Part shown: positions 1 through 13,700 of the stretch, one piece after another
How the letters are laid out: each line of letters starts with the position of its first letter
Position numbering within the stretch: the first letter of the stretch is position 1
Source: Cyanoderma ruficeps
Taxonomy: Eukaryota > Chordata > Aves > Passeriformes > Timaliidae
Direction: 5' to 3'
Length of the DNA: 64,000 nucleotides
NCBI GenBank assembly: GCA_008694505.1
Contig: VZDJ01000223.1
Location: 2,507,350 to 2,571,349 of the forward strand
Notes under the pieces: model-generated
The model's input: the letters and a program-made list of their open reading frames with translations, nothing else
What the model was told of the DNA's origin: nothing
Database searches by the model: none
Made by a program: the position numbers and the translations under genes

Positions 1-2040
1 TGTCAATTTATAATAAAAGCTGAAAAAATCCCCTTGTTTTCTATTTATAAAGATGCCTTTTCTGTTTGTACCTTCGAAGATGCCATTTAGGCTGGTTAAA
101 AAGAATTTGAACGGTACAGTAGATGTAAAAGCCAAAAAAAAAACCTCCCCCCCAAAAAAAAACCCTAAAACAAGTTCAGCTGTTTAAATGAACCATTGTT
201 TTTCATTAAATGTTTTATTTGAAATCAGCTTTTGTACATGAAGTTCAGTAATACAAAATCTGCCACAATGGGTGTCTAGTCGTTCCATGTGCAGAGACCT
301 CAAGCAGCATCTCTATAAACTCTCTTCTGCATGACTTACAATTTGGATATGTGTTCTCTTTTGCCAGATTGTTACAGCTCTATTTAAGGTATCTCCATGA
401 ACTTCCAGGAGTTTAGGCAGATTAAAACAACTTCCATTCTTCTTTCTTGGGGTGGAACTTGAATACCTGAGATGGGTATACGTTGTCCTTTACTGTGCAG
501 AACTGTAATTTATAGAAGTGCAAATGAAACATCACTTGTGTTGTCAGCTGCATTACTAATATTTGTGTCGTTTTTATGTGCAAGACGTTAATTTTTCAGA
601 TATTTTACAAAGTATTTGGCTTATATGGAGCAAAGTTTAAATAGGTGTCAGTGTAGATCCCATTTCCTTGGGCCAGAGGATGGATGCTCCAGGTACTGTG
701 GGACAAGTCAGGAATTGCTTTACTTGGCCAAGTAGTGACTCTGGCAGACACTGGAAACCTTCTTGCATGTTAGAATTCGGGTCCTGGAATGCAGTTTGTG
801 CCAGCTGGGCTCTGCAGACTGGACCTCAGGCTGCCATTGGGCACTGTGTTCTGTCTTTAACATTGTCCAGTCCTCATCTGGCCTTCAGTGTGCTCATGGC
901 AGCTTTTAATGATGTTTTGGACTTGGTGATCACAATGGGTTTGTGAACCTCAACCTGGAACCTAATAGGATTTGAATATTTAATTCAGTGCATTAAATAC
1001 TATATTCAAAAGTGGCAGATGAATTGTTAATATTCAGTGTACATTGCTTGGAGTGTGTCTTGAATGTAGCCCTTGAATTTTGAGAGGTGGGGTAAAGATT
1101 CACTGCTGGAATGAAGCAGTTGCCCGTGATTTGAACTGCTCTGATTATTTATCTAATCAACAAAACTCCCAGACCAGAAACTTGATTTTACCTTTGGGAA
1201 TACAGGAGGCATTCTGTGAGGGCAATTTTGACAGTGTTCTTCCAAGTTAAATATTTCTTAATTCACAGAAGTCTGGTGCCATCATCAGCAGGTGGAGGTG
1301 TTCCCTGTTACAAATCTGACTGTGGTTTCACATCCAAGAAAATAAAGGCTTTGGAGTAGGTAAGTCCTTGCCTGACTCTGACATGCAGTTTTTAGGCTGA
1401 GAGTGAAGCTGCAGCTCTGGAGGAGAAACACTTGGCATCTTGTCATGAAGAAAGCTCATGTGAATGGAGTATTTATGAGAGAAAGCGGCCAAGTCAGCAA
1501 CTTCACTAACTGGTTTCACAAGCTGTTTTCCCTTTAAAAGAGACCAAAGAACTGGAACAGGCTCCAGGTAAAGCAGAACTAAGGGAATGAAGTAAAGCTG
1601 TGTGTTAGTCCAACAGGGACTTGATTTGAAAGTGATTAAAAACCTCTGCTGCTGGCCAAAAACTACAGATGTGTAAGAGCTGCACCACGGGATGCACCAG
1701 TAAGAGATGGGAACAGTAAAATGGAGAGGAGACAAATCAGTTGTGATGGAATATTGAGGGAAGTAGCTCACAGATGTTGTTAACAATTTTTTTTTAAACG
1801 GGAAGAAATATTTTTGTAAGAGATGTCAGTTAAAATTTAAAAATAAAGGTAAGTGCACAGGTGGGCAACCTGAAAATAAATTGTTTGGGACTTCTGAGGG
1901 ACAAGATTAAATCAATGGGAAAAAAATAAATGGGGAGAAGCTCTTAAAGATGGCTGCAGTGCTCTAGAAAACCCCTTCTTGTATTGTTAGAAGGCTGTGC
2001 TGCTCAGCTTTATGCCCCAATAAATAATTTTCTAGACCAC
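1..2040 (+). other. Probable 3' UTR / 3' flank of an upstream + strand gene
   Basis: I see no exon with family similarity here. The stretch is AT-rich with short open frames only. A + strand AATAAA lies at 12-17 and another at 2019-2024. The second stands just before the - strand polyadenylation signal of CRLF3, as in a tail-to-tail gene pair. Inference: this is the 3' UTR of a + strand gene whose coding part lies left of the window. From mammalian and bird gene order SUZ12 is a candidate, but nothing in the sequence proves it. A low-complexity A/C-rich run lies at about 133-173. Confidence 0.35.
2019..2024 (+). other. Polyadenylation signal AATAAA, + strand
   Basis: A canonical hexamer that fits as the end of the presumed upstream + strand transcript. 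It lies about 40 bp from the opposing CRLF3 signal. Assignment to a transcript is inference. Confidence 0.4.
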
Positions 2041-2061
2041 ACACAGTTGAGGGATAAAACT

Positions 2062-2067
2062 TTTATT
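2062..2067 (-). other. CRLF3: Polyadenylation signal for CRLF3 (distal)
   Basis: TTTATT on + reads AATAAA on -. It is the last canonical - strand signal before the opposing + strand signal at 2019-2024. Use is inferred. Confidence 0.4.
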
Positions 2068-3350
2068 TAAAAAAATTCAAATTTCTCTTGACACGTAAGT
2101 CTTAGTTGAGGTAAGTGAATGTACTAGCTTAGGAAAACAACTTTCAGGATTGGGTTTCATAAGCCATTAACACTCTTGCTTGCAGGGCTCCAAGAGCTAG
2201 AGGTGCAAATTGCACAGGAAGTGTCAAGTTTTCCATCCAGCTGAACTCTGCTGCGGAAGAACAGCATTTACACCTTTTAGTTCAAGCCTCTTCCGCTTCT
2301 TTGCTTCCTTTGTTCCTTTAGTGCTCGGGTCTCTTGCCCTGAGACTCTTCACTCCTCCCCTGTTCACAAGGTGCAGTTCCAAGAGGTGGCTGAAAGTACC
2401 TCATTTGCAATTTGGACAGCGAGGCTTGTGCCAAGTTCAAATAAAAAACAAAACCACCACAATAACAACAAAAGAACCGCTGGCAAACTGCCCTCGTTCG
2501 ACACACAGAGAAAGCCTGAAGGCAGAAAAACTTCTCCTGCCCTCCCCAGGGCAGCAGTGGGGGCCTCTCGTGGCCCTTCACAGTCATCTTCAGCTGCTTT
2601 TATGTATATTCTGAACAACCTGACACGGCATTGCCACCTCTGGAAGTACCTGAATTCAAGGTTTAAGCTTTATTTTCTAATATATAAGTAAATATCCTGC
2701 AGAATCTACAGTCTGACCAGCCCCTCCAAAAGCAGATGAAAAGGTACCTGACCCATTGGTACCTGGGAAGTGTGGATATTCACAATTTTAGTTCCATATG
2801 GTGAAAGTACTAAGTTACAACTAGTACCTGATACCTGAAGTGTGTAAGTAGAACTGCCAGCACTACTGCACTGGAGCAAGATCTGAGTCAGCTGCTCTCT
2901 GGAGTGCCAGCCCCACGCTCTGAGCAGGACTGACACTTTGATCTACTGAACCTTTTCGTAAAAGGACTCAAAACACTCTTCACAGGAGAACTGAAGTAAC
3001 ACTGAAAGCACAGGATAAGCCAGTATTCTCTTTCCCTAACACTGAACTAGTGAAGCTTGAAAAACTAAGAGCATTACGGGCCCTTTGTTGCTAAGGGTGG
3101 ATGATCTGACCTGCAGCAGTTCAGTCCTCACTTCATGCAGCCAATTCCAACCTCACTCTGCCTTGTGCGAGTTCTTTGCACTTATCTAAATCCACACGCA
3201 TTTTTTGCTCTTGTAAGTGGTATAAATGCCAACAGCCATTCCCCTTGTCTGAAATTTTTGTAGCCCTGCTACAACTTGGGGAAAAATTCAGGCAGGATGG
3301 CCGATCTTTTTGTACTGACAGTGAGAGTAATAGCAATGTTAATTAATTGT

Positions 3351-3381
3351 AAAATAAGCTTTTATGCTTTAAGCTTATTTT
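3351..3381. repeat. Perfect 11-bp inverted repeat (hairpin) in CRLF3 3' UTR
   Basis: AAAATAAGCTT (3351-3361) and AAGCTTATTTT (3371-3381) are exact reverse complements separated by 9 bases. It could fold in the CRLF3 mRNA; function unknown. Confidence 0.7.
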
Positions 3382-4790
3382 GGTTGCATAGAGGGCTAAT
3401 GTAGCACGTTGCCACTGAAGGGAAGGCAGTATGATTGTCTAGGCTTTATAAAAATAGTGCTATTCTAACATGATAAAATATATTTAATTTTAATTGAACT
3501 TGAGGTAAGAAGCCCCTCAGTGAGTGTTACTTTTAAATATTCTTTAAATCCAGTAGCATTGTAATCTTTTGACCAGGAATAGGCTCTCTTTGAGACTGAG
3601 CTTATCCATCTTAGTTGCTCCTTAGAGGAAAAATGTGTAACTTTGTGTAACTTTTGAATTCCAAACCATTTAATTCACACTATTATTTATCCAATCCTAC
3701 TCTAAGAAGTAGACAGCTTAATTATTACCAACTTTTCAGTTCTGACTGCCCCACGTTCAATCTGTGCAGGCAGGGTCTGCCTGAAGCCCACCCAGAGCCC
3801 ACCTCCCTTACTCCAGGTGGAGCTCCAGCAGCAGTTGCAGTCTGCCTGCAGTGCTTGGGCCCAACACCTGCACTGACTGCCTGGTGTCCACAGGTAAAAT
3901 TTGGGATTGCCAGGAACCCTGCACATCACAACAGCACTGGTGTTGTCAGACAGTAAGAGAAGGTTGTCTCTGGGTGTTGGGAGGGCTCTGAGGACTCTCA
4001 GCTGCCAATCCACAGGCTGAGCTCAGGTACCAAATCACTGAGACTTGCTCTGACACATTCCACGTGTGAATTGTAACCAGGAAAGACATTCAGAGAGGCT
4101 CAGGATGACAGCCTGCTCTGGCTGTTGGTCTGCTTGAGACAGCCGTGCATGGGCAATGCAAACTTCACCATGCAGCTACTCTAGAAGACACGTTCCAAGT
4201 GACAACAGAGAGAACAGTTCAAGAAGTGTGGCAATAAGGCACTTAAGTGAGACAGTGAGAGGCTGGCTCAGACATCCCTGCTGCAGAGGGACGAACAGTA
4301 CCGTGCGGGCGGGCACTGCTGCCCGCTCAGACTAAGGCAGCATCGTGCACAAGGAAGCACAGCAGGGTCTTGCTGCTCTAAATACTGTGCTCTGAGTGGT
4401 ACAAATACAACTTTGGTCCATTACCACCCCTAAAAGGCTGATTTCACAGAGCAGCAGCCGTAAGCAAAGTTAATTCTACACAATGCACGTACCCTGAGAC
4501 GAGTACAATGAAATACTGACAAAAAATCAAGTCTAGAGGAAAAAAGGGAAAGGTCTGATGGACTGCTTAAATTAATTTGCCTATGCAAATGCTTGTTTCT
4601 AGCTTTTTTCAGAGTAACAAATCCAATGTTTCACAACTATTGTTTAAATGAATCCAGTACAAAGTACAATATAGCGGAGTTCAAGTACTATAAAGACAGG
4701 GGTTTGTTACCAGATTGTTGTCAAACAGCTGGAAACTCAGCTTTTAACATTACGCTTTACATCAAGAACAAAAAATCCCTTTACTCACTG

Positions 4791-7700
4791 CTAAAAGACC
4801 AAAACCTTCCAGCCTGGGTATGAAAACGAACATCCAAAATACAAAGAGCCACAGCACTGATCAAGTACCCAGTCAAAGACCACTTCTCTGTTGTTAGAGC
4901 TGATGGTTACTCGAAGCTTGAAGTTTCCTCCCTCGTTGCTGCAGGGTCCCAACTGCACAACTTCCATGTCAAATGTCACAGTCGAGCCAGAAGTAACAGC
5001 AGGCAACTGGTTTGTCATCTCTTTTCCATTTACAAATACTGCCCCTGAAACAGCCAGCAGATCTAACAATATTTCTCATTTTCTGTACATACTAATGTGC
5101 AAGACCGCACATCTCTATTTTTTGCAGGCAAATAGGGAAAGTAACCCTGCTGCATTTCTCCTGTCACATGGAACAGGCTGCAATAACTGCGAGCAGGAGA
5201 TCTGTGATCTCACCAAAGATTTTAACTGCATGAGCAGCACATACAAGAAAGCTGCTGATATGTAACGCAGGGATCTGAAGAGCCAGGGGCTGTGGGTTTT
5301 GGGAAGGAACTGTGTGGTTCAGACTCACCATTTGTGCTGATGCACACGGCTTTGTCCCGCTGCAGGGAGTCGTCGCCGTTGCGCTGCTCCACGCACACGC
5401 CCAGGCTGTCCCGCCGGTCCGGCTGGCCCACGGTCTCAATTCTAACAACCAAAAAGTCAAAACCTGGAGCTTTAAATCAAAACAGACCGTGAAATCTAGA
5501 CAGTCACTCCAGACTCCTGTACTGTGCTCCAGGGCTCTCAACAAATTCATCCAAACTTTTTGGAAGATCCCTGCTGAATGACCAAAATTGCTACCAGCTT
5601 TCCCAAGGGCTCCCCTGAGCAATACTCTATTAATCTGTACAAAATAAGGAGCAAACCTTTGCTTCCTGCAAACTTCCAGAGTTATTTAATACAATTCTCT
5701 ACTGTCACAGCTTAGAAATGACCTTTTAAAATGATTTCCAGTTGTCCAAAGCAGACAATATGCTCAGCTGGACCATCAGCGATATCACACTACTGGTCAG
5801 CATCCTGTATTATGGCAAGACAGCTGTAGTTTCAGCAGGGATTTAATAAGCATGACTAAAATAGGTGTTTTGGACCCTGGCATGTTCTGCTGTAGTGGGA
5901 TGAGGATGGGGTGTTGCTTTGGGGGTGTGTTTGGTTTGGGCTCTCATAATAAATCAGTTTGGTGCAAACCAAGCAATGCCTAGAAGAGCATTTGCATGTC
6001 TGGCTTCTGTTCAGCTGTATTTAGAGTTATAGTCTGGGGAAACAATCTCTGAAGAAAATGCAAACAAGCTGTGCAAATGACCAGGGACAGTTTCCTGTGG
6101 GCCCCAGCAGAGGAGTGAGGCTGCACAGTTCATACACTGAAGGGCTGTTCTGGACTTGACTCCTTTCTCTTGTACTGCCACCTCTCAAAGGTGCTAAATC
6201 CTACTTTAGAGAAAGCCTGAGTGACTCAGGAAAGTCAGATGGGCTTTGCTAGAAAGTAAAGCAATTGTTATTTTCATTGCATCTTTAGAGAAAGAACAGA
6301 CAGATCCGTGGCTGTTGGCAAACAAAGGAAAACTTCAGCAAAACTTTCAGGAACCAGCAATTAAAGGGGGCAGCAGACTGGCACACAATGGGTTAACTCT
6401 TTAGAGGAAAATAAAATTGGAACCATGTTTTACTTTTGCACTCCATTAGGTTTTTCAGTCCCCTGGGAATGCCACTAAGACAGCAACAGCCTTGCACTGT
6501 GAAGCAAAGGGAAAACGATTATTTGAATCCCCCAGAAGCTTTTACTGTGGAAGGGATCCACCCAAAGCAACTCTAAAGGAGATTTCAAATTCATTTTGGT
6601 GCACAACAAAAATGCTGCACAACAAAACCTTGTCTGCCACTGCAGCCCAGACACTGAATCTGGTCAACCACCACCAGTTCCCCTTTCCCTCAGAGCACAA
6701 ACAGGTCCAGCCATGGGGCATCACAGGCGCTGCCTCAGTGTCAGCAGAGCTGTGCTGAGCTCCTGACAAAGTCACTGTGACCACCACAGGGCTGCTGCTG
6801 GGCGAGCCCAAATCACCAGCCTGGCCACAGGGACTGTGGCTCCCCACAGCAAACAAAGCTTTAGGGAGATGAAGAGCAGGTCATGTGGAGAAATGTTCCC
6901 GTCCCTAAGGGCAGCTCCCTGCAGGCTGCAAGGCAACAGGAGGAGATTTGACCTAAAGCAGTGATGTTTTCCTACAGCTTGGCCAAATGCTTCACCTCAG
7001 GACTACTGCCACAGTTTATCTTTGAAATGTAGATACAAGGCATTGTGTTTATCACGGCTTCACTGCTCACTGACAAGCTGTGCCTGGGTCCTGAACACAG
7101 AGCTGCTTGTGAATAATAATAACTTGTGTTCCAACAGCTGGAGAAAGTCAAGCACCAAGTACTTCATCCCCCAGCTCAGGAAAATCTCTCACACTTCCAA
7201 ACAAGAAGCTACTCTCGGACCTTGGAAGAGGAACAAAACCAATTTTTGAGGTTGTCTTCAATCTCAAGATTCATGTCACGATAGTTCTTGTGGACACGTG
7301 CTTGTTGGAGCTCTGCCATCCTGAAACAATCTCCTTGGAGAGAACTCCATAACCAAAATGTGAAGCAAAACATTTTCATATGCTACCAATAAAAAACAAT
7401 AAAAAGCACTGGACTGAGAGAGAACCAAGGGAAATCTCAAGGTTCTGCCTTTAATTTCACAGGCATTGCTGAGCCAAGAGAAGTTAAATCTAGCAACAGA
7501 TTTCAAATGAAAGCTTTAGATCCTTTTATCCATCTCAGACAGGGCAACTGAATACATCCTCACACTACAACCATCTAAAGTTAACATAATCCATTATCAG
7601 GAAGGGATAAATGAAACACCATGGAGTAAGTCATGAAAGTATCTTGAACAGCCCTTTTTAATTGCCTTTGGGGGCTGCCTGCTGTACAGCAAGTAGTTTT

Positions 7701-10700
7701 ATTTAACCAGGAAAAAGATGAAACAAAGCTTCAGAGTCTCTGAGGTCTGTAATCACAACTGACATATCCACAAGGACATTCCTCATACCCCATTAAACAG
7801 CAGCATCTCAGGGATAGGCAGCAAAGCTGCCAAGGATTTTAATCACGTTCTGTGTCAAACGGAAAGCTTGAAATTCACAAGATCCCTTCTCCACTCTGGA
7901 TCTTCTAATGCCAATTTCAAGCAGCAGTCTGATCAGCACTAATTATCTCACATGTTAAAGGCATTGCTGCCAGACTCTCATCCCAACAGCACACCAGTGT
8001 TTTCATGTCCAAAGTCTTCAGAGCCACTGAACAGTCTGGGAAGGAAAGCACCTCCTGACCCAAGGTTAAAAGGAACTAGAGGCAAAAAGCTCCACTGACT
8101 TCAGCCAGTAACAGCTGCCACAAAACATCAGGAAGTTCAGCATTCCACAGATCTGCTCAGCATGAGCTATATTTTACCATCCCTCAGGAGTTCACTCATC
8201 TCTCTTTTTATGTAAGTGCAGGTCCTACAAAAACATCAGGTGTTTTCCTACAAAGCCAGGAAGCAGAACTAAAGGAAGGTCAGATGTCACACTACCTTGA
8301 CTGGAGCTGAGCTGATTTAAAACTCAAACATGCCTCAGGTTTACACACAATTCAGATGTGACAGCTCACAGGGGATGCACCAGCCACCCAAAAAGGACTT
8401 GCCTGAACGTTAATGTTTGCCCACAGAAATAAGTAGGAGCTTTGGAGTAGAGCACACCACATGACTGGGAATCGTTCCGAAGCGCTATGTTTCTCCGGCT
8501 GCTCAGGCTGTAACCCTCCAGACCAGTTGTCCATTCTTCAAAGAAAACAAAACAAAAAAAAAGCAAGAAAATTGTGAACCTCAGCTTGGTTCTGTCTGGG
8601 CAAAATCAAGCCATTGCCAATGTCTACTCAGTCCACCTCATGCAGCTTAAGCTATGTTAAGAACAGGAGCTGTTGTTGCCTTTTTCTTATGGAGAGATTT
8701 GTTTTTCAAATAAACTGCAATTACAAAAAGTATTTTCCAGCTCAGAGTTCACCAGGAGTTCACTCTTGGCTGCAATCCCTGCCAAGTCTTATTGTAAGAA
8801 AAGGAAAGCCTTCATTACCCACTGCCCTTAGAAATTTGTAAGTGAAGAGAAAATTTAAGTTTTCCTCTCTCCAAGATAAGAGCTTATTATGAGCTGTAGG
8901 TCATCAAAATGCTTATGCTGTGGTGAGGGAAAAGAAAAAATAATGCTTTTCTTCTGGCTCACGTGCTTTCCAAGGCTAAGGAATCTGTGAGAGATTCACT
9001 GAGTGTCCCTCAGCCAAGAATGAATTCCAGGATGGAGGGACAGCTCATCAAATGTGACACACTCCCCATAGCCAGGAACACCCCCATCACACAGGCTGCA
9101 GCCCCTCAGGGGTGAGGGTGACCAGCCCCTCACAGGCTGCAGCCCCCCAGGAGGTGAATTTGACCAGCCCCTCACAGGCTGCAGCCCCTCACAGGCTGCA
9201 GCCCNCCCCTCACAGGCTGCAGCCCCTCATGGGTGAGGGTGACCAGCCCCTCACAGTCTGGATCCCCCCAGGGCTGAGGCCGAGCCGTACCGTGGGGGAC
9301 CAGCGTGGTGCGGCCCGTCTGGGGGACGCTCCAGGGGCTCCACTCCTGCCGCCCGTCCCCGCGGGCGCACACCCGGAACTGGTAATCCACGTTGGGGTCG
9401 ATGTGCAGCACGATGAACTCCGTCTCCGAGCCCACGTACACGTCCTCAAAGTGGCCGGCGGTGCTCTTGCGGCACTGCAGCCGGTAGTCCTGGGCCGTGA
9501 AATCATCATCCACCTGCAGAAACACCCACTGCCTCAGACAGGACCCCCCTGCTTCCCCTTTCCCCTCCAAAGGGGCACACCACTGCAGGGGATCAGACTC
9601 ACAAGGTATCTCATAGCACAGAATGTGCCTTGTAGAAAGTAACATCAGTGTCTGAACCAACAAAAAGATGTATCAGAATTATTTCATCACTGTTAGAAAG
9701 TATTTGCAGAAGAAGAAACATTTAACAGAAGGCTGTTCATTCTAGCAGAGATATAAAAAGATCCTTCAGCCAAAAGCTGAAAACAACTTTGCAGAAGGAA
9801 TTCTGTGCCAGTTTTTAACAGCAAGGGAAAATTAGTGTTCTCCTTCATGACCTGTTCCAGGGAAGGATTTCCAGTTCTTTGACATCTGAGTCAAAACATA
9901 TTTACACACATACCCCCCTCAAAAAAAACCCTCCATTATCCCCCAGGCACAACCAAACTCAGGGAATTCCTGTATAGCACAGAAAGTCAGACCCCACCTG
10001 ACAGCATTGCCTATGGTTCAACAGCCTTGCACATCCTTTACAAGTGAAGGGTGGCCAACAATGACTGGCTGTTGCTGGAACAACAAAGGTTTGTTTGATG
10101 CTGCCAAGGAGCACAGAGCTGTCCAACAACAACTAAACCACATCAGACCACAGCAGTGGTTTACTCAAAAATAGTTTTTGTGTTTTGAAGAGAAAGGCTA
10201 CTGGACTAGCTAATATAATAATATTTTCTTTTTCTACCCACTGCATCTCCCTAGGAACACAAACGTGTTTAGGAATAAAAGCATTAACAGAGCAGCTCCA
10301 GCCTTATCCTGGGTCTACTAAAGCAAATGTCCCTGCAGGCAGACACAAACCCCAGCACCAAGCACACACCACCACTGGACTACCTGGTCTTTAAATAACA
10401 CCATTACCATAAAAACCTCAAGTTTTAAACTCCACACTGGAGTAGACTAGTCCTTGGAAGGCAGTAGAGAATTCAGAAAGAAAGTGGATTGTTTGGGTTC
10501 TTTTAGAAAAAAACGCAAGTCTAAAGGATTTTCACACAGGATATTTTACCTACCTTACACCACCGGACCAAAATACCTCCAGGCTTTTCCACAAATTCCT
10601 CCAGCTGTACAGGTGGGCGGGATGCCACAGTTCCATGTCTGAATATTTGATTTTTCAATATAGTAAGGAGGCAATCATCCAGCTGGGCAGATAAACAAGG

Positions 10701-13700
10701 CACATCAACCAAGGAGGGCACTTCTGGTAAGCTGAGAAAGGAAAGTTTGCTTTAATGAGAGGGGCCAGCTTCTACAAATCCGTATTTCATCCATACACTT
10801 GAATCTGTGCAGATTTGCAAAGAGAGAACAGCTGCAGAAATTGGCACGTGCACTCCAAACTTAAAAGACTCAGAAAACATTGTGTTTGAGCCCTAACCAG
10901 ACTGTCTGTTTGTCAGCAAATACTCTGAAACACAGGCTGTTCTACAGGGAGTGGCTTCTTCCCTCACAAATAAACAGCCCATATTTCCACAGAAGACATG
11001 GAGGGTGAAAACCCCTCCACTCTGTGAGTGCCAGCCCCAATGAAAGTCTGTGAAACAAACAGGACAGCAGCTCCTCAAATGAACCTTTCGAGGCAATGGA
11101 GCAGAAAGCTTTTGTTTCAAAGGAGAAAAGATGCCCTACAAAGAAGGGCACATGTGCCACCGCCTCAGATCGCCTCAGACTGTTGGTGTCTTACCTATCT
11201 AGCTGAATATGTAAAGCTTTTTTTGTAAAGTTGCAAAGTTTCTCATTCTGCTGTCCCACGTCTCCATCGACTGCACTCTCTCCTGCAACCAAACAGTAAA
11301 AATATTCCTGATGAGACAACGTCCACAGAAGGCATTCTTTGCTTCAAAGAATAACCAGTTCTGACACGAACAACCAATTAAATGTGAGGCACTCTCAGCA
11401 CTTTTGCTAGTCTTAGCTAGAAAATACAATTACAGGTAACAATATAATGCCTATCTAGGAATTTCTGAAGCTCTCAAACCTGTAGACACACCCATAACAG
11501 ATGTAATAATTTGCCTCAGGTCTCAGTCAGGAGCAGAACTAGGGTCAGATGCCAAAAATCAAGATTATTAGTCCCTTTCTCCACCTGCTTTAAATGAAGA
11601 AAGAAGCAAAGCACCTTCACTGATCAGAAAATAAAAAAGCAGGCACTTAAAAGCAAGAGACAATTTCATTGTTCTGTTTGCTGCAATCAAAATAGTACCA
11701 TTGTCACAATGAAAGAACTAATCCATGCATTGAAGTGTGGGGATAAATACAAATATTTTCCTAAGCTTTCCATATAAAGTGGCATCCCACACTTCATCTT
11801 ACAGAGACACATGCTCCAGTCTCCTGTCTGCTGACTTTAGAGTAATTTACAACTTCAGCAAGCTCAGTCCTTTTCCAAGTGGAGGATTACACACGTTACA
11901 GATCTCTGGAGGAAAGCACACGTCACAATTGGCAGCAGGAGATTTAATAACCACCGAGCCTTAGCTCCTTTCTGACTCAGCTGCAGCGTGTGCCCGTCCT
12001 GCTCAGAGCAGCCAGGGAACTGCAGAGTCAGCTTCTCATGACACCTCACAGAATTTCACACAAAAAACTTTTGCCACAACCCCGATTCAGTAACCTGAGA
12101 CTCAAAATAAAAATAAGGTGAATACCAGCTGTCCCAGAGCTGTGGTGGTAGAAAAAACCCCAACAGATTAATCATTAAACACTGTCACTGCTCCTGTGAG
12201 CAGGAGGCACTGAGCTCCCAGGCCAGCACAAAGCTCATGGCTGAGGAGGAATTGGGAGCTTTCCCACCCCTGGGACACAGCTCAATGTGCTTTAGCTCCC
12301 AGAACTGAGCTCATGCTGAAAGAAAGTTAAAGTTGAGACATGAGAACAATGCAAGGAAACTGCCAACACACTCACGGCTCAGACATGCTCCCAGTAGGTT
12401 CTCCAGCCTGGGGAAAACAGGCAACAGTGACATTCCTTTCTGCCGAGGTATTTAGCATCAGCAGGGTATAGTCTGGCCCTCACAGTAATATTCCACATGT
12501 CCATTTTTGTCTGCTCATCTTTTGACTTCTTAAGAGAAATTTTCCCCATACAGTGTCCATTTTATTCCTCATGTTCCCAAGGGCAAACATAATCACACTC
12601 AGCAGGACAGCGTGTTTACTTCAGCTACTATTTCAACAAGACAGACATAATTTACTTCACCAGAACAGACACTTTGCTATAGTGGTACCCACAATGTATT
12701 TTATTTCAAAGTAGCCTGACATACTTTGCTGTCTAGCCTGGAGAGGTAGAGAATGTCTCCACAGTGAAATAATTCTCAAATAGGCACTTCCTGCCCTTCA
12801 GGAGAGGCTACACTGACAGATGTACACCCTGAGATCGGAGTGAAATGTTGAAATATAGAACTGTAGGAGATAATAATGATCAGCTCTTCTCTACATCTCC
12901 CCAGCTCTTAACATTTAGTTTGAGGCAAGTCCAAAATGAGCCGAACACACTGATAAAAAGAGGAATACTCCAGACTTTTGACAGACCCACCCTGGAAGGC
13001 AGAGCTAAGGCTCAGCACCAGGTGCTGCCTCACCTTCCCGGAGCAGATCATCGGCCGTGCTGACCCCGTGCTCGATCAGCTTCTGGCACTCGTCCAGGGG
13101 CTTGATGCTCTCTTGCTCTATGACATCCACCTCCTGCAGCAGGGACGTCAGTCGCTCATCCAGCAGCTTCTTCAGGGTCCCTTTCAAATCGCTAAAGTGC
13201 TGCTCCAGCACGTCCCTGGTCAGTGTTGCACTATCTTTGATCTGAATTCAGGTAACAGGAAAGAAGGATTCAGGATAATGGCAAAGGCCCTGCGTGTCTT
13301 TTTTTTTTCTGAAGCATCTCATCTGCATTTGCTGGAGAAAAGCTGCGAGTGGAGTCTGCTTTAAAAAATGACCACTGGCAGTTAACAAATTAGTGAAGTC
13401 ATTTTTAGTACAGCAGGGAAGGAGGCAAAGAAACCAGCCTGGACAAGGGGAAGAGCATATTAACTAAGGAAAATACAACTTGGATTATGGGTGCTTCAAT
13501 CAAGGAATTTTTCTCATCAGAAAAATCCAAATGCTCTGTAGATGTCCTCCCTGCTGCCCCTCAAAAAACCCCCACTGCTGTAAGCCTACTCAAAAACCAC
13601 TCTGCCATCATACACAGGCAATCCTCCTTGCAAACAAAAACCTATCAGACTTTTAGAAGAGTATCTAGGAGAACTTTTCCAAGCCCTATCACTTCACTGG

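Larger units (their letters stand above)
2045..4790 (-). other. CRLF3: CRLF3 3' untranslated region (inferred)
   Basis: This follows the CRLF3 stop codon on the - strand and holds no further coding exon. A - strand AATAAA is formed by TTTATT at 2062-2067, so the longest mRNA could end near 2045. A nearer - strand AATAAA (TTTATT about 2669-2674) could give a shorter form. The region contains a perfect 11-bp inverted repeat (3351-3361 / 3371-3381) and a 7-bp GC stem with a CTGC loop (4309-4326). The exact end needs RNA data. Confidence 0.45.
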
